From positions 87,893,980-87,957,979 of the forward strand of contig CP136063.1 of NCBI GenBank assembly GCA_032622095.1: a stretch of 64,000 nt of DNA. The letters are read 5' to 3'. The DNA comes from Siphonodentalium dalli (taxonomy: Eukaryota; Mollusca; Scaphopoda; Gadilida; Siphonodentaliidae). Positions 33,841-46,722 of the stretch are shown here, piece after piece (the first letter of the stretch is position 1; every line of letters begins with the position of its first letter). The position numbers and the translations under genes are program-made. The notes under the pieces are model-generated. The model saw only the letters and a program-made list of their open reading frames with translations, had not been told where the DNA came from and searched no databases.

Positions 33841-35160
33841 TAGTGAGGTCTTCGTGAGACGGCATGATACCGAACTCGTGAACATGTTACCACGAATCTT
33901 AAGAATATTGGGTATCATCTTCCTGGGTGGGCGAAACGGCCATACAAGCTGATATCGTACAGTCGTCTCCGCTTCCAACTGATATAACATGCCGCCAAAT
34001 CTCCGATAAGATATAGCAGCAATTTTATGTCAACTATACTCTGTCTCAATATTCAATGTTTTATATGTACGTTTATGTATTGTTTTTATGTGGGAATAAA
34101 GTATGTTAACCCTGAATTCAGTGAATTACATACATGCAATGGTTTATATATATAGCTATTGAACGAAACCCCGCAAATTAATTAGATCTCGACAATCTGC
34201 AAGGCAGAGTTCAGTCCCTTGCTACGCTGTACTGAACACTGTCATCGTGTATATGTGATACTCATGTTTGTATTTAAGACATTCTGCATAATTCCGAGAA
34301 ACCGAAGTGTCCATATTCATTTGACAATTGGCTAGATCAAGCCAGAATAAATTGTAACTGACAAAACACTTAAACAAAAAATGTTTAGATTTAATTACGA
34401 AAATATACATCATGCCTGATTGTGAAGTCAAGGACGTGGCGAGAGAATTGGCTTGGGTGGGGTCTAATTTCCAACCGTACTCCTAAAATATCATGCAACA
34501 TCCGGGAACTTCCATTTGCACGACCCCTTGTCGTGAGTTGTAATTTTCAAACTGGTACCACATGATCAAAAATTTGAACGAAATTTGGAAAATATTTCAA
34601 CTATTTGATATAAAAAAACAACCAATTTCAAACTAAATATCGGTTAACTTTGAAAACCGTACTATACCAGAACACTTTCAACGTATTATTGGTCTGAAAT
34701 TTATAAGTGACGTTGAGAAGACTTCTCTGTATTTCAAATATCTATAAATTATGTTGCATGATCTCATTTTGATTGTATATCTTTCCTTATATATTTGAAT
34801 TTTCGAACGCTTGGATTGTATATGAACACTGAACTTAAAATAAGGGGGTCGTTTCATCGTACTCCATGCATGGTGCTCACCTGCGACACATTCTGAGCCG
34901 CCAGTTCCCACGTTTGTGACCAAAAACATAATTATGAGAAATTTGATTTGCTATTGTTAAAAGCGTACATAACACCGTCGCCCTTTACTGCTGTCCATTT
35001 CTACGTGAGCAATTAAACTATCTTCATCGTTATTATACTTCATCGAAGGTCTCCGATTTAAATGTTCAGTTATTTCCTAATGTGTGTGATTGCTCTTTGA
35101 GATTGTTGAAACTCAATGCCAGAAAAACCAACAAAACACCCGGAGGGAGAAATGGAGAAG
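33841..35160. other. Upstream flank of the Wnt gene; repeat S copy at 34430-34600
   Basis: AAGGACGTGGCGAGAG at 34430 begins a repeat S copy. Frames of 69-83 codons have no motif. Nothing else is identified. Confidence 0.4.
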
Positions 35161-35728
35161 TTTGCTCCATAACATAATCCTTGCGGCAATTGGCCAATCA
35201 ACGCGCAGCTCTGGTCACCTTACGTCTGTTCTCGGTTCTGATTGGCGAGCAAGCAGTATAGCCTTTGTCGTTCCCCAACAGAAAGTAATCGCACCGCAGT
35301 GCTTTCATGACTCTCGGCTACCGAACGAAGTATTAGAGAAGTTACACTTTGAAAATCTAAACATCGTGGAATAAACCTGAAGAAATGTCTTAACACTTAT
35401 ATCTCACACCGCTGAAATCTCGTTTCAAGACGAGGAAAAACTCCGTTATGATAATTAAAGCTGTCATTCAGGATATGTAGTTCGTGAAATACTTATGGAT
35501 TTTACAGAAAAGTGAAATACTCAGCATGGAATATGACAGCCACACGTGCGGAATATTAGTTATTTTCTATGGAATAACTGCCCGACAGAGATAGGAAATT
35601 AATTTTGGATATGACGTTTGGTCTGGTGTGAATAGTACCACAGTTGTGAACAAATTCCCATTGATTCAATCAGTCAACGACAGGTGTTTTATAAATTTCG
35701 ACAGATGAGTTTGTGAAACCAACTGACC
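35161..35728 (+). promoter_or_regulatory. Likely Wnt promoter / 5'UTR with three CCAAT-box cores
   Basis: ATTGGCCAAT at 35189-35198 carries CCAAT cores on both strands and a further ATTGG lies at 35241-35245, 480-540 bp before the start codon. GC content rises locally. CCAAT pairs are common in metazoan promoters (NF-Y sites, established); the transcription start itself is not located. The 94-codon frame 35090-35374 covers this stretch and has no motif. Confidence 0.4.
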
Positions 35729-35802
35729 ATGGATATAAAACCGGCTCATTTGAGTTTAGTTTTAGTGTCGATATTTCTACAGAATGTCCATGCATCATGG
35801 TG
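35729..35802 (+). CDS. Wnt: Wnt gene, exon 1 (signal peptide)
   Basis: A 74-base exon too short to appear as a long open frame. ATG at 35729 has an excellent context (GACCATGG) and an in-frame TGA at 35714 closes the frame upstream. It encodes 24 residues plus two bases: a Lys/His n-region, the hydrophobic core LSLVLVSIFLQ, then NVHA (probable cleavage site), S, W and the first two bases of another Trp codon. The donor TG|GTAAGT at 35803 is a consensus match. The SW-W ending at a phase-2 junction is how exon 1 of many Wnt genes ends (family knowledge). The phase exactly fits the exon at 58436, giving ..HASWWYLGMSS... The link between the two exons, 22.6 kb apart, is inferred from phase and peptide continuity. 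The product is a secreted, lipid-modified signalling ligand for Frizzled receptors. Confidence 0.82.
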
Positions 35803-38696
35803 GTAAGTTCGAAGTTTATTAACCCTTCTGATTTCTGATATTTTAAATACGATCATATTTTAAGGGTAATTCTGAGTGTAATACAGATAAAGGTCGCAAG
35901 GACGATGTAAAGCCCATGCAATACAAAAGTAACAAGTTCAATTTCTGCTGGCTATATATATAAGCATCAGAGACTCCCTAATTTCTCAGTTTTGTTCGTA
36001 TTTAATTCATTTGGACCATGAAGGACCGATTTTTAGCGATGTATAGGCAGCCAGGCGTGATGAACGTGAGAGCGATAAATAACTTGCATACCTGTCATAA
36101 TTAAGGGGAAGATCCGGTTTAAAGGTTTGGTATTGATGATATTGATCAATATGACCATACGCTATAAGTGTAATTAACGACACCGGCTAAACCACATGAA
36201 ATGGCTGTCAGTTGGAAATGTTCTGACCACTGCATCGGAGAGTTGGGTTGGAATTTTCCGACCAGTTGTAAACTTTGGGGTAATAGTATACATACCTTCA
36301 TTAAAGGGACAGACCCTGTTTATAGCTTGTATGATATTAGTTAAAATTAGTATTACACATCAATGGGAAACTATATATTTTCGAAATATATTTCACATGA
36401 CAAGGATATTATGTTTCTAGACGATTGGTTTCAATGCGAAAAGATCATTTGTTTATATATATTGATATTTTAATAATAAATATATATCATCGTTTTCCGC
36501 CAAAATCGACTGCAACGATTTAGGTTTCGTTGTATAATCGGCGATATTCTGTCGGGAGAATATCTTATCACTATTTGATTATCTATATGTATGCCCAGTC
36601 ATCGACCACGTATATATATCGTGTATTTATATAAACTGCGCAAATGCCATAATGTCTAACCGGGTCCGTTGAAGAAAATCATGAATGAATTGATCAAAAA
36701 TATTTATCATAGTACAAACAATCAAGCCAGATAGTTGTTCATAATTATGGAAGCCATTGCCAATAACGTTTCCAGTCGTCGTCAGTGCGAACTTTGAGAA
36801 GTTTTGCCACTCAAACCGGGCCCATGCCGCCCGTCCTTTTCATGCAAATATATATATAGGAGTACTGTATGGGGCCTCTGCGCTCAATGAAATACATATT
36901 TCGTTTGTTTATATATAGTGACATACAGTACAGGAACATCGGCAGGTAAATTACATTGAACAATCAATGAATTTAATAGATCTCGGAGTATAGGGAATGT
37001 ATTTTGAACCTTCATCGTACTTCACGATGCGAGCTTGAATTCTATACAAGGATCTATATTCATTATGGCGTGATCGATTTGTGTATATATATTCAGGATG
37101 TGCCTCAGTCGTCAGCTATATAGTCCTCGTATTTTTAAAGGTGTTTAAAATCGTCGAACCTTTAACACTCTCAATTCATTTACCAACCAAAATGTACAAT
37201 AACATATATAAGCTTTGATAATAAAGCAAGGGTATCCCACCAAAATAAAGAATTTTTGTACTAATTACACAACATTCCTGATTCCATTAAATTCTATCAA
37301 CGCACTCAGTGCGCGTTTATTCGCGATTGATTTATAAAAGCAACTTAGTTGTGAATTTTAGAATTTCGAGAGATGTAGCCATGAAATATTCGATCCATGT
37401 CTATACTTATTTCCACAACTTTGTATATATATATATCAATTTTTTTTACTGCAATTGTCGCGAAAATGATATTCACAATTATTGATATATTTATATGTTG
37501 AAAAACACATGCGGGTTACATACTGTGCTTCTCGTCATTATGGAGGTGATATTTCGAGTTCATATCTCGATTCAGAACCATGGAAATTACGACCGTAAGA
37601 TATGTTATTCTTTATGTAAACAAGGTGCAATTATAATTAATACTTAAACGTATCCAAATTACCGACTTTTGGTCCTTTTTAATCTCAGCGGTCGTTACGG
37701 GGTGATATTTCGATTCATATTAGATCTGGATTAACCATGAAAAGTAAGATCATGAGATAAATTAATCCTTGTATAAACAAAGTGTATAATTAATACTTAA
37801 AACGTGTCCAAATACCGACTTTTGGTCTTATTTTTTATCCCAGTGGTGGTACAGGTGTGTATACAGTGTCATGTGGTGCAAAATAGTAAATCCCATTAAA
37901 ATAGCTACTATTGTTTGATTGCAAATAATTCAATCAAAGACTTAGTTGATTGTAAATAGGTAAATCACACAGGTAAACACGGCGGCCGCTTCATACTTTG
38001 ATTAATTAGATTACCTGTGTTACGTAACCGCTGGCTCAAGCCGACCACAAGAGGTACATTTTCTTAAGTTCCGCAATAAAAAGTACTTAATTGTATAGCA
38101 CCACATGGTGAGAAAACTACAATTAAAACTCTGAAATCACAAAAGTTAAATGCGTGCTTTCTCAGCTGTATACGACCTTTTATTTTGAGGTTATTCGGTA
38201 CATAAAAGAACAAAGAATGACTTGGTTTTCCCTTTCATTAAATAAATGGACAGAAACGCGAAATGCGTGTTTAACAGTTAAAGGCTTCAGCGGTTAATAT
38301 CCCATATATATGTCACAGAAAAGGCCCATTGTGAGTGAGTGCACATGTAAACTGACTTCCCCTTTATATGTATGATTGGCAAAGAATATAGCTATAGACT
38401 TCAACTTTTTATTCAGACTTTTAACATGTGTACATTTATAAGACTGTATATAGTAATAACATATTTACAATGATAAATAAGTCACGTGATATAGGACAAA
38501 TCTGTCCTAATTTGGAAACACCTTCCCAGAAAGCCACCGAGGGCACAAACCCGGTCCGCCAACGGTAATGTTCAGGAACAGTGCATGTGCCCTCGTGTAT
38601 ATATATAGGCCTAATAATTAATTACGGGTTAAAATCTCAACCAACTATTTTTGCAAAGATACGTCTGTCGAACCCATATTGTATGGCTGATGGTTT
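35803..38696 (+). other. Wnt intron 1, first part; tandem duplication at 37540-37850
   Basis: No repeat element of the families above until 38.7 kb. A segment of about 155 bp (GGTGATATTTCGA ... TTAATACTTAAA, CCGACTTTTGGTC) occurs twice in tandem at about 37543-37695 and 37699-37850, with about 80% agreement by eye. Frames are short. Confidence 0.5.
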
Positions 38697-38716
38697 GGGG
38701 GGGGGGGGGGGGGGGG
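38697..38716 (+). repeat. G20 homopolymer
   Basis: Twenty G residues in a row, able to form a G-quadruplex in single strands. A second run of 12 G lies at 39375-39386. Both are inside Wnt intron 1. Assembly length of such runs is often unreliable. Confidence 0.9.
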
Positions 38717-39677
38717 TTGTGGCACAACAAGAGAGATATGTTTGGTGGATGTTCAGACATAGAACAACATTTGGAAAATATATATAGGTATATAGAGATT
38801 GTTCTGGCATTATAATTTCTCCAACCCCTTTCGTTTTTAGAACCAAGATTATTGTGTTCAGAGCAACAGCTGAACATGTTCATATATATATATAATTGTA
38901 CTTCGAGTCAAATTAGTCACAATCCCCTCCACGTTTGTAAATTTCTTAACAGCGTTTATTGTTAACCTCCATCAAATTAGGAGACCTTGTGTACAAATGT
39001 CAAATATATACATGATTATTAATATGTTGCAAATATTTATTCTATATAATTACAACATTAACCTTATTGTGGCGACGCCATCTCACACGCATACGACCAT
39101 GCATGCATGGCTAATTATATTTTCAAGTTTCAATGTCAGAGAATTTGGAGGTTAACCAGTAAGCTATATGGACGGGTATACAGAGAAGCCTCGGAATATC
39201 AGTTGCCCTTTATGCAGTGGGAAAATCAAAGTATGATACCACCGAATGGTGACAATCTATATATAGTCACACGAATTCATTTCGACAAATTCATGAAATC
39301 TCATTAACGTTTTCAACCACAGGTGACCTGTTGCAGGAATATGGCATGAACATACTTCTATATGAGGGCAACGTGGGGGGGGGGGGCAAAACACGTTGAT
39401 CTTAAAGATGCATGCATATGGAATTTACATATTTAAATAAGCATCATATGCATAGTAGCGAGACAGCCTGGCAACTGTTCCTTTTGTCCTTTACCGTGCA
39501 GGATGTGGTATTAATTTCCCGGTATGCTTCATTAAACGCCACCAAGAAACAAAAAACAGCCAATATGTCACCGAAAGAACTGTAAAAGTGTTATATTGTC
39601 ACGAAAACAAATGTATAGCAAGTTCATGCACTCTTTGGTCGATAGTTTAAACTTGCGCCAACGTTCGACATACAGTG
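38717..39677. other. Intronic, nothing recognised
   Basis: AT-rich with short frames and the 12-base G run at 39375. Confidence 0.3.
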
Positions 39678-40092
39678 AGGGTCGCCACTATAACTGCGAC
39701 CAAGTTTTCCAACTCCATTAATTCCAAATCGTTTTAATTCCATCGCGTGTATCATGATTTCTTTCGTTTGCATAATAATAAAGACACCGTCAGTCTACTA
39801 TATAGTACGTTGCCATAATTCCCCATAGTTAAATTGACATACGATACTATCTTTCCTCATTGTTTCTACCACTGGCGTGCATGGTGGCAGCGGTTAACGC
39901 TACGTCGTTTATCCACGTCAGACCACGTGTCGGAACATATTAAAGACATAATTATATTATGTCAATTTAACTGGAGAGACCAGGAGATGATATCTTTGTT
40001 ATGCAAACGAACGAAATCATACAACACACGGTTGAATTAAAACGATTCAAAATGAGTTAGAAACATGATGGTCGCAGTTAGCGACGACCCGC
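39678..40092. mobile_element. Inverted-repeat element with about 100 bp degenerate arms (family J)
   Basis: GGGTCGCCACTATAACTGCG and TTTTAATTCC ... TTTCGTTTGCATAA at the left are mirrored by TTATGCAAACGAACGAAAT, GAATTAAAACGATTC and CGCAGTTAGCGACGACCC at the right. The interior, about 220 bp, is non-coding. No target duplication recognised. Confidence 0.7.
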
Positions 40093-41627
40093 ACTGGGTG
40101 TCGAGCCATCACAGCACCCAGTGGTGTTGATACATGTACCTGCACGCAATGCCTGATTTAGTTCAACAAGTTTGTCTCTTTTTATGACGTTTATTCTTTG
40201 CCTCTGATTATAAAGTTAAATTGTGCCCCATTGATCCTCATTTCGAACAGTACCTATATATATATACATGTATATATATATTTGGTCATGCAAAGTGGAC
40301 CAGCGCCCGATAATGGCTACCAAATCGCCAACATTTTCTTCTGCTGCACTCGTTTGCTTCAGGAAAATAAATAATGTCACCCTATGTTGCGGGTATCTAA
40401 CACACAGATGTTTGTTTTTAAGGAATGGAAATTGTTATTTCAGCCTTATCGGCGGCTGAAACAGACGAAGTGTTCTCGGAATCTATACAGTCAAAACAGT
40501 GATGTTGAATTTGTCTTGAATTATGAATTATATTTATCTTTTAACATGTGTTTCCCGCGTTTCATGCTCTGATTTATTGGATATGCGCAGTTTCTCAAAT
40601 AAATCGCTTGAAGTATCAGATACTGAAGAATTTTATAGGTTTTATGTGTCATGGTTGCAATCACGTTTTGCAATGGGAATGTGCACTGTTCCCCTAATGT
40701 TATCGCACACCGCGTACGTCATGTCACCACGATTTTTCAATGAAGGGTTGTTGGCAGCTTATTCTATATGCAATATACTTTACTTTAATTTAAATTCACA
40801 TGTAGACCAGTGTATATATATAGACAATGTCTATGGGGCTTTTGTGCTAAAGTTATCTGAACTGCTCGCTGGGGCACCACCCTCCACATTTCCATTCTGA
40901 GAACGATAAAAATCCTGTCCGTCAAGTATAACATAACACACCAAGGGGAGGGTGGTTAACATAGTGTTTGCACAAGTCTGCTAGTTGATTACCACAGGAA
41001 ACCTCGATGGTACGGCCATGGGACAACATTGTCTGTTTCCCTATACCTTGGGGGTATGATCAGATTTCTTGTTTCCTCGTATCATTGACAATTTCAACCA
41101 AATTTGGCAGCCATAACAAATAGCTCTTATTCGGAAAATATACAATGTATGCAACTCGATCTCTATAACTATGACATTAGAAGTTAATTATGACGAGACA
41201 ATTCCAAAGTCGTTGCATGTTCCATCTTATATTACGAGAAAGTTAGAATACGTTGTCGCTACCAGTTACAACAGCTGACAAGAACCCCTCTTTTTATAAT
41301 GAATTACAATATTTTCAATAAGATGGCAGAAAATTGCTATGAGATTGTGAGAAGTGTTTGTGATGGCCAGGTTACCTGTTGGGTTTTGTCAACCGTCTAT
41401 CTTGGGTATATCATATTAATGATAACGGGACCAACATTTTCTTATGAATTAAGATGACCACACAAGTTTATAATGAAACCAACATATAATTTCTAAACTG
41501 AAAATGAGGTCCCCGTTATCGACGACCCTAAAAGGGCGTTGTGAGAAAACAAGATATACGAATATTAAAACAATTGAACTAAAGTTCAGAATCCATCAAT
41601 ATATATTCAAGGCAAATATATCATAAT
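40093..41627. other. Intronic; 125-codon plus-strand frame at 40523-40900 unassigned
   Basis: The frame 40523-40900 has several hydrophobic stretches but no repeat-family copy, motif or convincing splice sites. A short segment at 41505-41545 (CGACGACCCTAAAAGGGCG) resembles the repeat at 53340-53380. Nothing else. Confidence 0.3.
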
Positions 41628-41723
41628 ATTATGAACACAGGTATTTGGCACAATAGACCCCAACACCCCATATATGTCTTTAGGGTAGTGGGGTCTATTG
41701 TTCCAAATACCTGTGATTATGAA
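41628..41723. mobile_element. 80 bp hAT-like MITE with exact 8 bp target duplication
   Basis: Body 41636-41715: CACAGGTATTTGGCACAATA and its near-perfect reverse complement around a short loop. ATTATGAA is duplicated exactly at 41628-41635 and 41716-41723. Ends CA...TG with an 8 bp duplication fit the hAT superfamily (inference). Confidence 0.85.
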
Positions 41724-41853
41724 CTGTTGACTGGTCATGCAATCCCAAACATGAACGTTTGAATTATTACTGATGCGGTGGGGAAAATTTACGAAAATGC
41801 TCATCGTTAATCCTTTCTTTACTAAATATACTCATTGATGAGTAGTTCCCTTA

Positions 41854-41926
41854 GGAAATGTTCAGATAATAAGTTCAACAGCCGACCTATATGTCGTTTA
41901 TTGAACTTATTTTCTGAACATTTACC
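41854..41926. repeat. Family N foldback, copy 2
   Basis: GGAAATGTTCAGATAATAAG with the mirrored TTGAACTTATTTTCTGAACA about 30 bp later. The best-preserved copy of the family. Confidence 0.8.
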
Positions 41927-43014
41927 ACCATGCAATAAATAGGAATTATTCTGCAACTGCACGCATGATATGCTCGACTGTCTGCCGTCTTCTGAGATTT
42001 CCTGAACAACCCTTTCATATAAATAATATACCATTTCAGTATATACGTTATAACTGGATGGGAGAGTCCATTCAGTATATAAAGGGTTAACTCTGACCTT
42101 TGACGTCACTCGCCATATTAAACAATGAAGGACTTCCACTTGATGAATTGGCTTATTTTTACTCGACCGAAGAGAATAAGCGCATATGAAATATAGTTGT
42201 TAGTATAAGTAAAATAATGTGTTTGGGTTGGCAGACCAGCATGAGCTAGTCAATAGGAGGAACATTTAAAACACCGCCGGAAAACAAATCAATCATTATT
42301 TATGTATACGCAACACGAATCTGTAAAAGTCTTGATATAAATATGCCTACTTATCATTAAATGATAAAACCTATATGGCGGGCCTCACCTGTATTGATTG
42401 CATAGTTTATAGAGTTGCAGACTCCTAGCTTTTATTACAAAATTCTAACTGCGAATGAATTCGGCTAACATCGTCAATCTTCGTAACGTACACGTAAACT
42501 GCAAAGTTGAGTTCAGTGCCCTGCTACGCTGGCCTGACCACTGCCATCACGTACATATATACGTAATTAAATATAACAGTGTTTATTTAAGAGTTTTGTC
42601 GGTTACGATTCAGTTTGATTTGAGCTAGCCAATTTCCACATGAATATGGACAGTTCGGTTTCGCGGAATAATTCCGAAAAGAAATGAAAATAATATTTTA
42701 AACCTCTCAAATGTATTATAATCCATTGTTTTTGTCGTCTCTTAATAATTGCTCAGATTATACATACAATAAAGATGATGATTTGTTAAATTCAATTTTT
42801 TTGCCAGATAGATCCAGAGAAATTCTTTGTTGAAAATCTCTTGCCATTTTTGGTTGGATGTATGTAAAACGTGCGTCTCCCCCTTAATAACGAGAGGGGA
42901 ACTTTCAAAAAGAATAACAAGATAATTATACTAGAACTTTAAAAAAATAATAACTACGCTTTACGATTTAAAATTTTGATTTGAGATACTAACACTATAT
43001 ATTTAGTACATCGT
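41927..43014. other. Intronic, nothing recognised
   Basis: Frames and motifs absent; AT-rich. The stretch 42500-42660 resembles 34200-34330 (GTTCAGT.CC.TGCTACGCTG; GTCCATATTCAT in opposite orientation), so one more diverged dispersed repeat may be present. Confidence 0.3.
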
Positions 43015-43330
43015 TCTTATATTCTGCCTTAGAAAAAAAATCTTGGAACAAGAAATATATCTTTCATTTGAGAAACCATGTTCTTAATAAGAAAATGGTT
43101 TCTCAAATGAAATATTTATTTCTTAACAATTTCTTGTTTCAAGATTAAATCTCATATTTGAGAAACCTATCTCTTGTCTTTTGGGATTTTCTTATGTTCT
43201 TTATTTTGCAGACTTAAGGGGTACATTTTCTCCAAATAAGATTTATTTTCTTAATAGTTCTTGTTTCAAGTAACTGTTTTCTTGTTTCAAGTAATTGGCT
43301 TCTTATTAAGAACTTATTTTTAGAAGTGTA
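43015..43330. repeat. Foldback repeat rich in CTTGTTTCAAG
   Basis: ATCTTTCATTTGAGAAACCA and TGGTTTCTCAAATGAAATAT form an inverted pair around TGTTCTTAATAAGAAAA at about 43060-43115. TCTTGTTTCAAG recurs four times to 43320, alternating with TTATTAAGAAC. Looks like a MITE interior plus ends; target duplication unclear. Confidence 0.65.
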
Positions 43331-43780
43331 TATTAAGTACATCGTTCACAATGATCTTATATTCTATTCGGCCAATTGATTGATGATAGTAGGTTTCATA
43401 TAGACATGGTGGCTGTATGATACAACAAACATATAGTTGACTGAGTGTCTCTATATTTGAAAAAACAGTTTTGGTACAAATCGAAAAATTTAAGCCCTAT
43501 CCGTTTGGCGGTTAGGGTTTCACGGTTACAGTTTAGAATGTGAGCATAACTTGGTGATATAGTACCCTAACTGTAATCGTAGATGCTAACCGCGAGTTTG
43601 GGAAACCTCTCGAACAAATCTTCAACTATATACGGTGGACAAAATACAGAGGGCGTTCTATGTTATTCTTTCCATGTACTTGACTACATAAGTAGTCGAC
43701 AGCTTATTGTTGCATTTAATGGCATCCATAGAAGTAACTTTATTATCAGATTTTTTTTATATTGCCGTTGTTTCTTGCAG

Positions 43781-43995
43781 TGTCAATCAATCTATACCGC
43801 AATATTGTCTCAATCTGCCAATTTTGTTTGCGCCACAGGCGAGTCGCGTCATTTGAACAACGTGTTGCACCCTCAAGAAGATCGAGTATTGACTTTTCAT
43901 ATCTCTGGTTGTTATGAAGCCTTGCAGGTATCATGCTGCCCTCGCCTCGACCCACATGTGTGTTATGTCTGTATTCACGACCATATGGTTAGATT
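43781..43995 (+). CDS. Candidate internal exon of an unidentified gene, inside Wnt intron 1
   Basis: A strong acceptor (pyrimidine-rich TTGCCGTTGTTTCTTGCAG ending 43780) and a strong donor (ATT|GTAAGT at 43996) bound 215 bases with one open frame that ends in a stop just past the donor. The peptide has seven cysteines (..ANFVCATGES..TFHISGCYEALQVSCC..HVCYVCIHDH..), suggesting an extracellular disulphide-rich domain. The GCYEAL stretch faintly recalls the Methyltransf_FA (farnesoic acid O-methyltransferase-like) domain, but I would not assign it. The open frame continues upstream to 43583, possibly by chance. No partner exon was found. It could be a nested gene, a transposed exon or coincidence. 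Confidence 0.35.
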
Positions 43996-44366
43996 GTAAG
44001 TTTAATTATCTCCATGTTTAAACTGAACCTACCTGACATCGCTGTTGGCTAGCGTGTATTATTCTTACACGAAACACCTGTAATTACCGAGTAAATTAAT
44101 TTGGAGAATTTCGCGGCGCTTCGTTTTTACAATATTGTCTATTTACCAGACTAATTGGTGATTTATAAGGTCATGTCATCATCATACATTCCTCGGATAT
44201 AAACGTTAAAATCCATCGCAGTCTTTCACCAACAAACCGTGCTCATAATGTCGAAACGTACATATCTGTCGAACTTAAAAACTGTATTTATAGATATAGG
44301 TTCCAGGCTATATTTTACGAAACACATTTTGATTTTGATTTATAGACTCTAAGACTTGTGTATAAA
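43996..44366. other. Intronic, nothing recognised
   Basis: Short AT-rich spacer before the family B copy. Confidence 0.3.
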
Positions 44367-44414
44367 TCTAAAGGTACAACATCCGATGCGATGGTTCCCA
44401 TATCATCAGATTCC

Positions 44415-44445
<31 letters not shown>

Positions 44446-44785
44446 TTTCTTGAAATGCCACTTCAGTTATCAGGATCGATTCATTGCCAAACAAAATAAT
44501 GCTAACCACTGTCAATTATAGTATAGCATTTCCCCCCAAAAAGTTTAATATATTAACACTTTGTTCAACGCAATTTTGTATCGAGAGTATGTTGGTCGGC
44601 ATTCGCCGAATATTTTCCAGGCCGCCAAATATTCCAGGTTGAGAAAAATAGCAGATTTAAAAAATCGATATCTGATAACTCTTGAGCTTTGATATGTAGG
44701 TTCCTCGACTCGAATCAAATATTTTTTACTCCGAAGCCACAGAAATGATAATTTAGGAGCGTTAATTCGGATTATGCATCTTTAA
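44367..44785 (+). mobile_element. Family B element, copy 7, with AAC microsatellite
   Basis: Left end CTAAAGGTACAACATCCGA, right end CGGATTATGCATCTTTAA. An (AAC)11 run at about 44414-44446 expands the ACAACAAC tract seen in other copies. Opposite orientation to copies at 18768 and 22602. Confidence 0.75.
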
Positions 44786-45110
44786 ATAAGACGTTTTAGC
44801 CTTAGTAGATTATCTGGTTGAATATAGATATTTTACCCATAATTTGTTGTTTTTAGAGCAAATGTCGAATATTTTTCCTACTTTTTGACAAGTTTTTGGA
44901 CTGAAATGATCATCAGTGTGGAAAATTTTCTGACAATAAGAAGTCAGGTTGGAAATTTCCAACCGTCGAAAAGCTGGTGGTACCAGTTGGAAATGTCCAA
45001 CCCAATGGAGTGTGCGACTGTGCGTGGAAGTTCCCGAACTAGAACGTGTGTGTGTCTAACAATGTAAATATATAATAATTGACGGGTTTAGATTGAACAC
45101 TTCCAACTTG
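44786..45110 (+). repeat. Repeat S copy
   Basis: GAAATGATCATCAGTGTGGA, GGTTGGAAATTTCCAACCG and GGTACCAGTTGGAAATGTCC match 18400-18475 and 58880-58980. Confidence 0.5.
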
Positions 45111-45541
45111 GCATCAAGCAGCATTAACAGACTATATAATACTCCATGGTGTGTGGCGAGAGATCACGTCCAATGGTAGTTGAACTATAATTTATTTATA
45201 AACTCCTGCATAACATCAAGTATGTATTGTTATGAACTAGTAGCATCCTAATTTATTACTGGCTATAATATGGTATCTTTCGCGTCCCAGTGAAGAACTA
45301 TGGAGGTAGGACTAAGGACACCCAGCAGCAGTGTATTTGGGCTACATTAAAGAAACGGTAAACGTTGGCGGTGGGTATTGCTGTTAAAATAGTCACATTC
45401 GTTAAAACCGCCATAAATAGAAAGAATATTATATTATAGCCAAACCTTGCTCCTATCCCAATCATAAATATCGCGTAAATTGCATGTTATTGCCGTATTT
45501 CTATTCTGTGTTATGTAAGCAATCAGTACGTAAAGTGTATG
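45111..45541. other. Intronic, nothing recognised
   Basis: No frame or repeat of note. Confidence 0.3.
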
Positions 45542-45731
45542 CGATAAGCAAAACACTCAACTCCGGGGAGACCCCACTACATACGAGAACTTTGGTTAGA
45601 ATGGGCTACCAAACATACCGGTATAGCGCTCGTTAATCCTCGCCACTCAACAATCCGTTGTTGAATGGGTCACTTTGAATCACTCTCCTAAGAAGAAAAA
45701 ATAGCCACGGTGTTGAGTGTTTTGCTTATCG
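45542..45731. mobile_element. 190 bp inverted-repeat element (family O)
   Basis: CGATAAGCAAAACACTCAAC at the left and GTTGAGTGTTTTGCTTATCG at the right are exact 20 bp inverted repeats. The interior contains ACTCAACAATCCGTTGTTGA, another palindrome. No target duplication could be read. Confidence 0.8.
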
Positions 45732-46722
45732 ATCACTATTTAAGTGCTGTATATAAACAACAAACACTCGGCTCACACAAAGTGCGTTTTGTGGATAATA
45801 TCATTATACTATACTATAAGTATATTCTTGAGGAAATTTTCATAATTTGGTAACTGTTATTTCTAAATTAAGACCTACAACGAAGGCCATCCGTGCCTTT
45901 AAAAGATGGGGTGCAGTTGGAAATACTAAGTTGGACGTCCCTGCTCTTTGTGCTGTTCCAACTACAATACAGGCTCCTGAAGTTTGAATGTTAACAATAA
46001 TACAGGCTCCTGAAGTTTGAATGTTAACCCATAAGACAAATCGTGAATAGCACAATAATTACTGAGAGGTGTCAGTGTCAGTCAGTAGTTTTCAGAAGAT
46101 AATGTAATCATACGTTTGTTGAACACACGCCAAAGTTATCGTCTGGCATTATCTTTATTGTTTGGATTTATTAACCTTCCCTCAACTTCGTTTGTTGAAG
46201 TCTGGGTCGACAAGAACGATTGCTGTTCAACTTACTTTCGACACCGCTCACTTTTACGTACTTAAAGTAATGCTTGGCATCCACGTATGTACAACAATTA
46301 TACTGCCATGGCTTTCATTACTCTTAAAATGAACCTTCGATCGCGACATGATGCCAGTGGCCGACCAGTTTCCAACCAGTTTCCAAAACTGGTTGGATAG
46401 ACAATAACACAACAACAACAACATCATCATCATCAACAATAACAACCCGATAATGATTCACGTCCAAATTCATGAACCGACTGAATTCATCATAAAACTA
46501 GTATTAGGGTTGCATGATGATGTAGGTCTCGCCAATTTCCATGTGTCACCTTTGACAATTATAGCTTCGACTAAATGGCAGGTGGATTAAAAGAATATTG
46601 CAATTGGTGGCACGACAGAAACGCTGTGCCCATACACGGAAAGAGCTTCTTAAAAGCCTTTTTTTGCATCAATGGCATGGTAACTGAATGTAACATCATA
46701 ACATAATGTTATACTTGAGAGT
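45732..46722. other. Intronic; short tandem duplication at 45962-46028
   Basis: ATACAGGCTCCTGAAGTTTG followed by AATGTTAAC occurs twice in a row. AAC/ATC microsatellite at about 46408-46445. No gene. Confidence 0.4.

Noticed and set aside
35090-35374. 94-codon frame before the Wnt start codon
   Set aside because: No motif, overlaps CCAAT promoter elements, and has no splice link to the Wnt exon.
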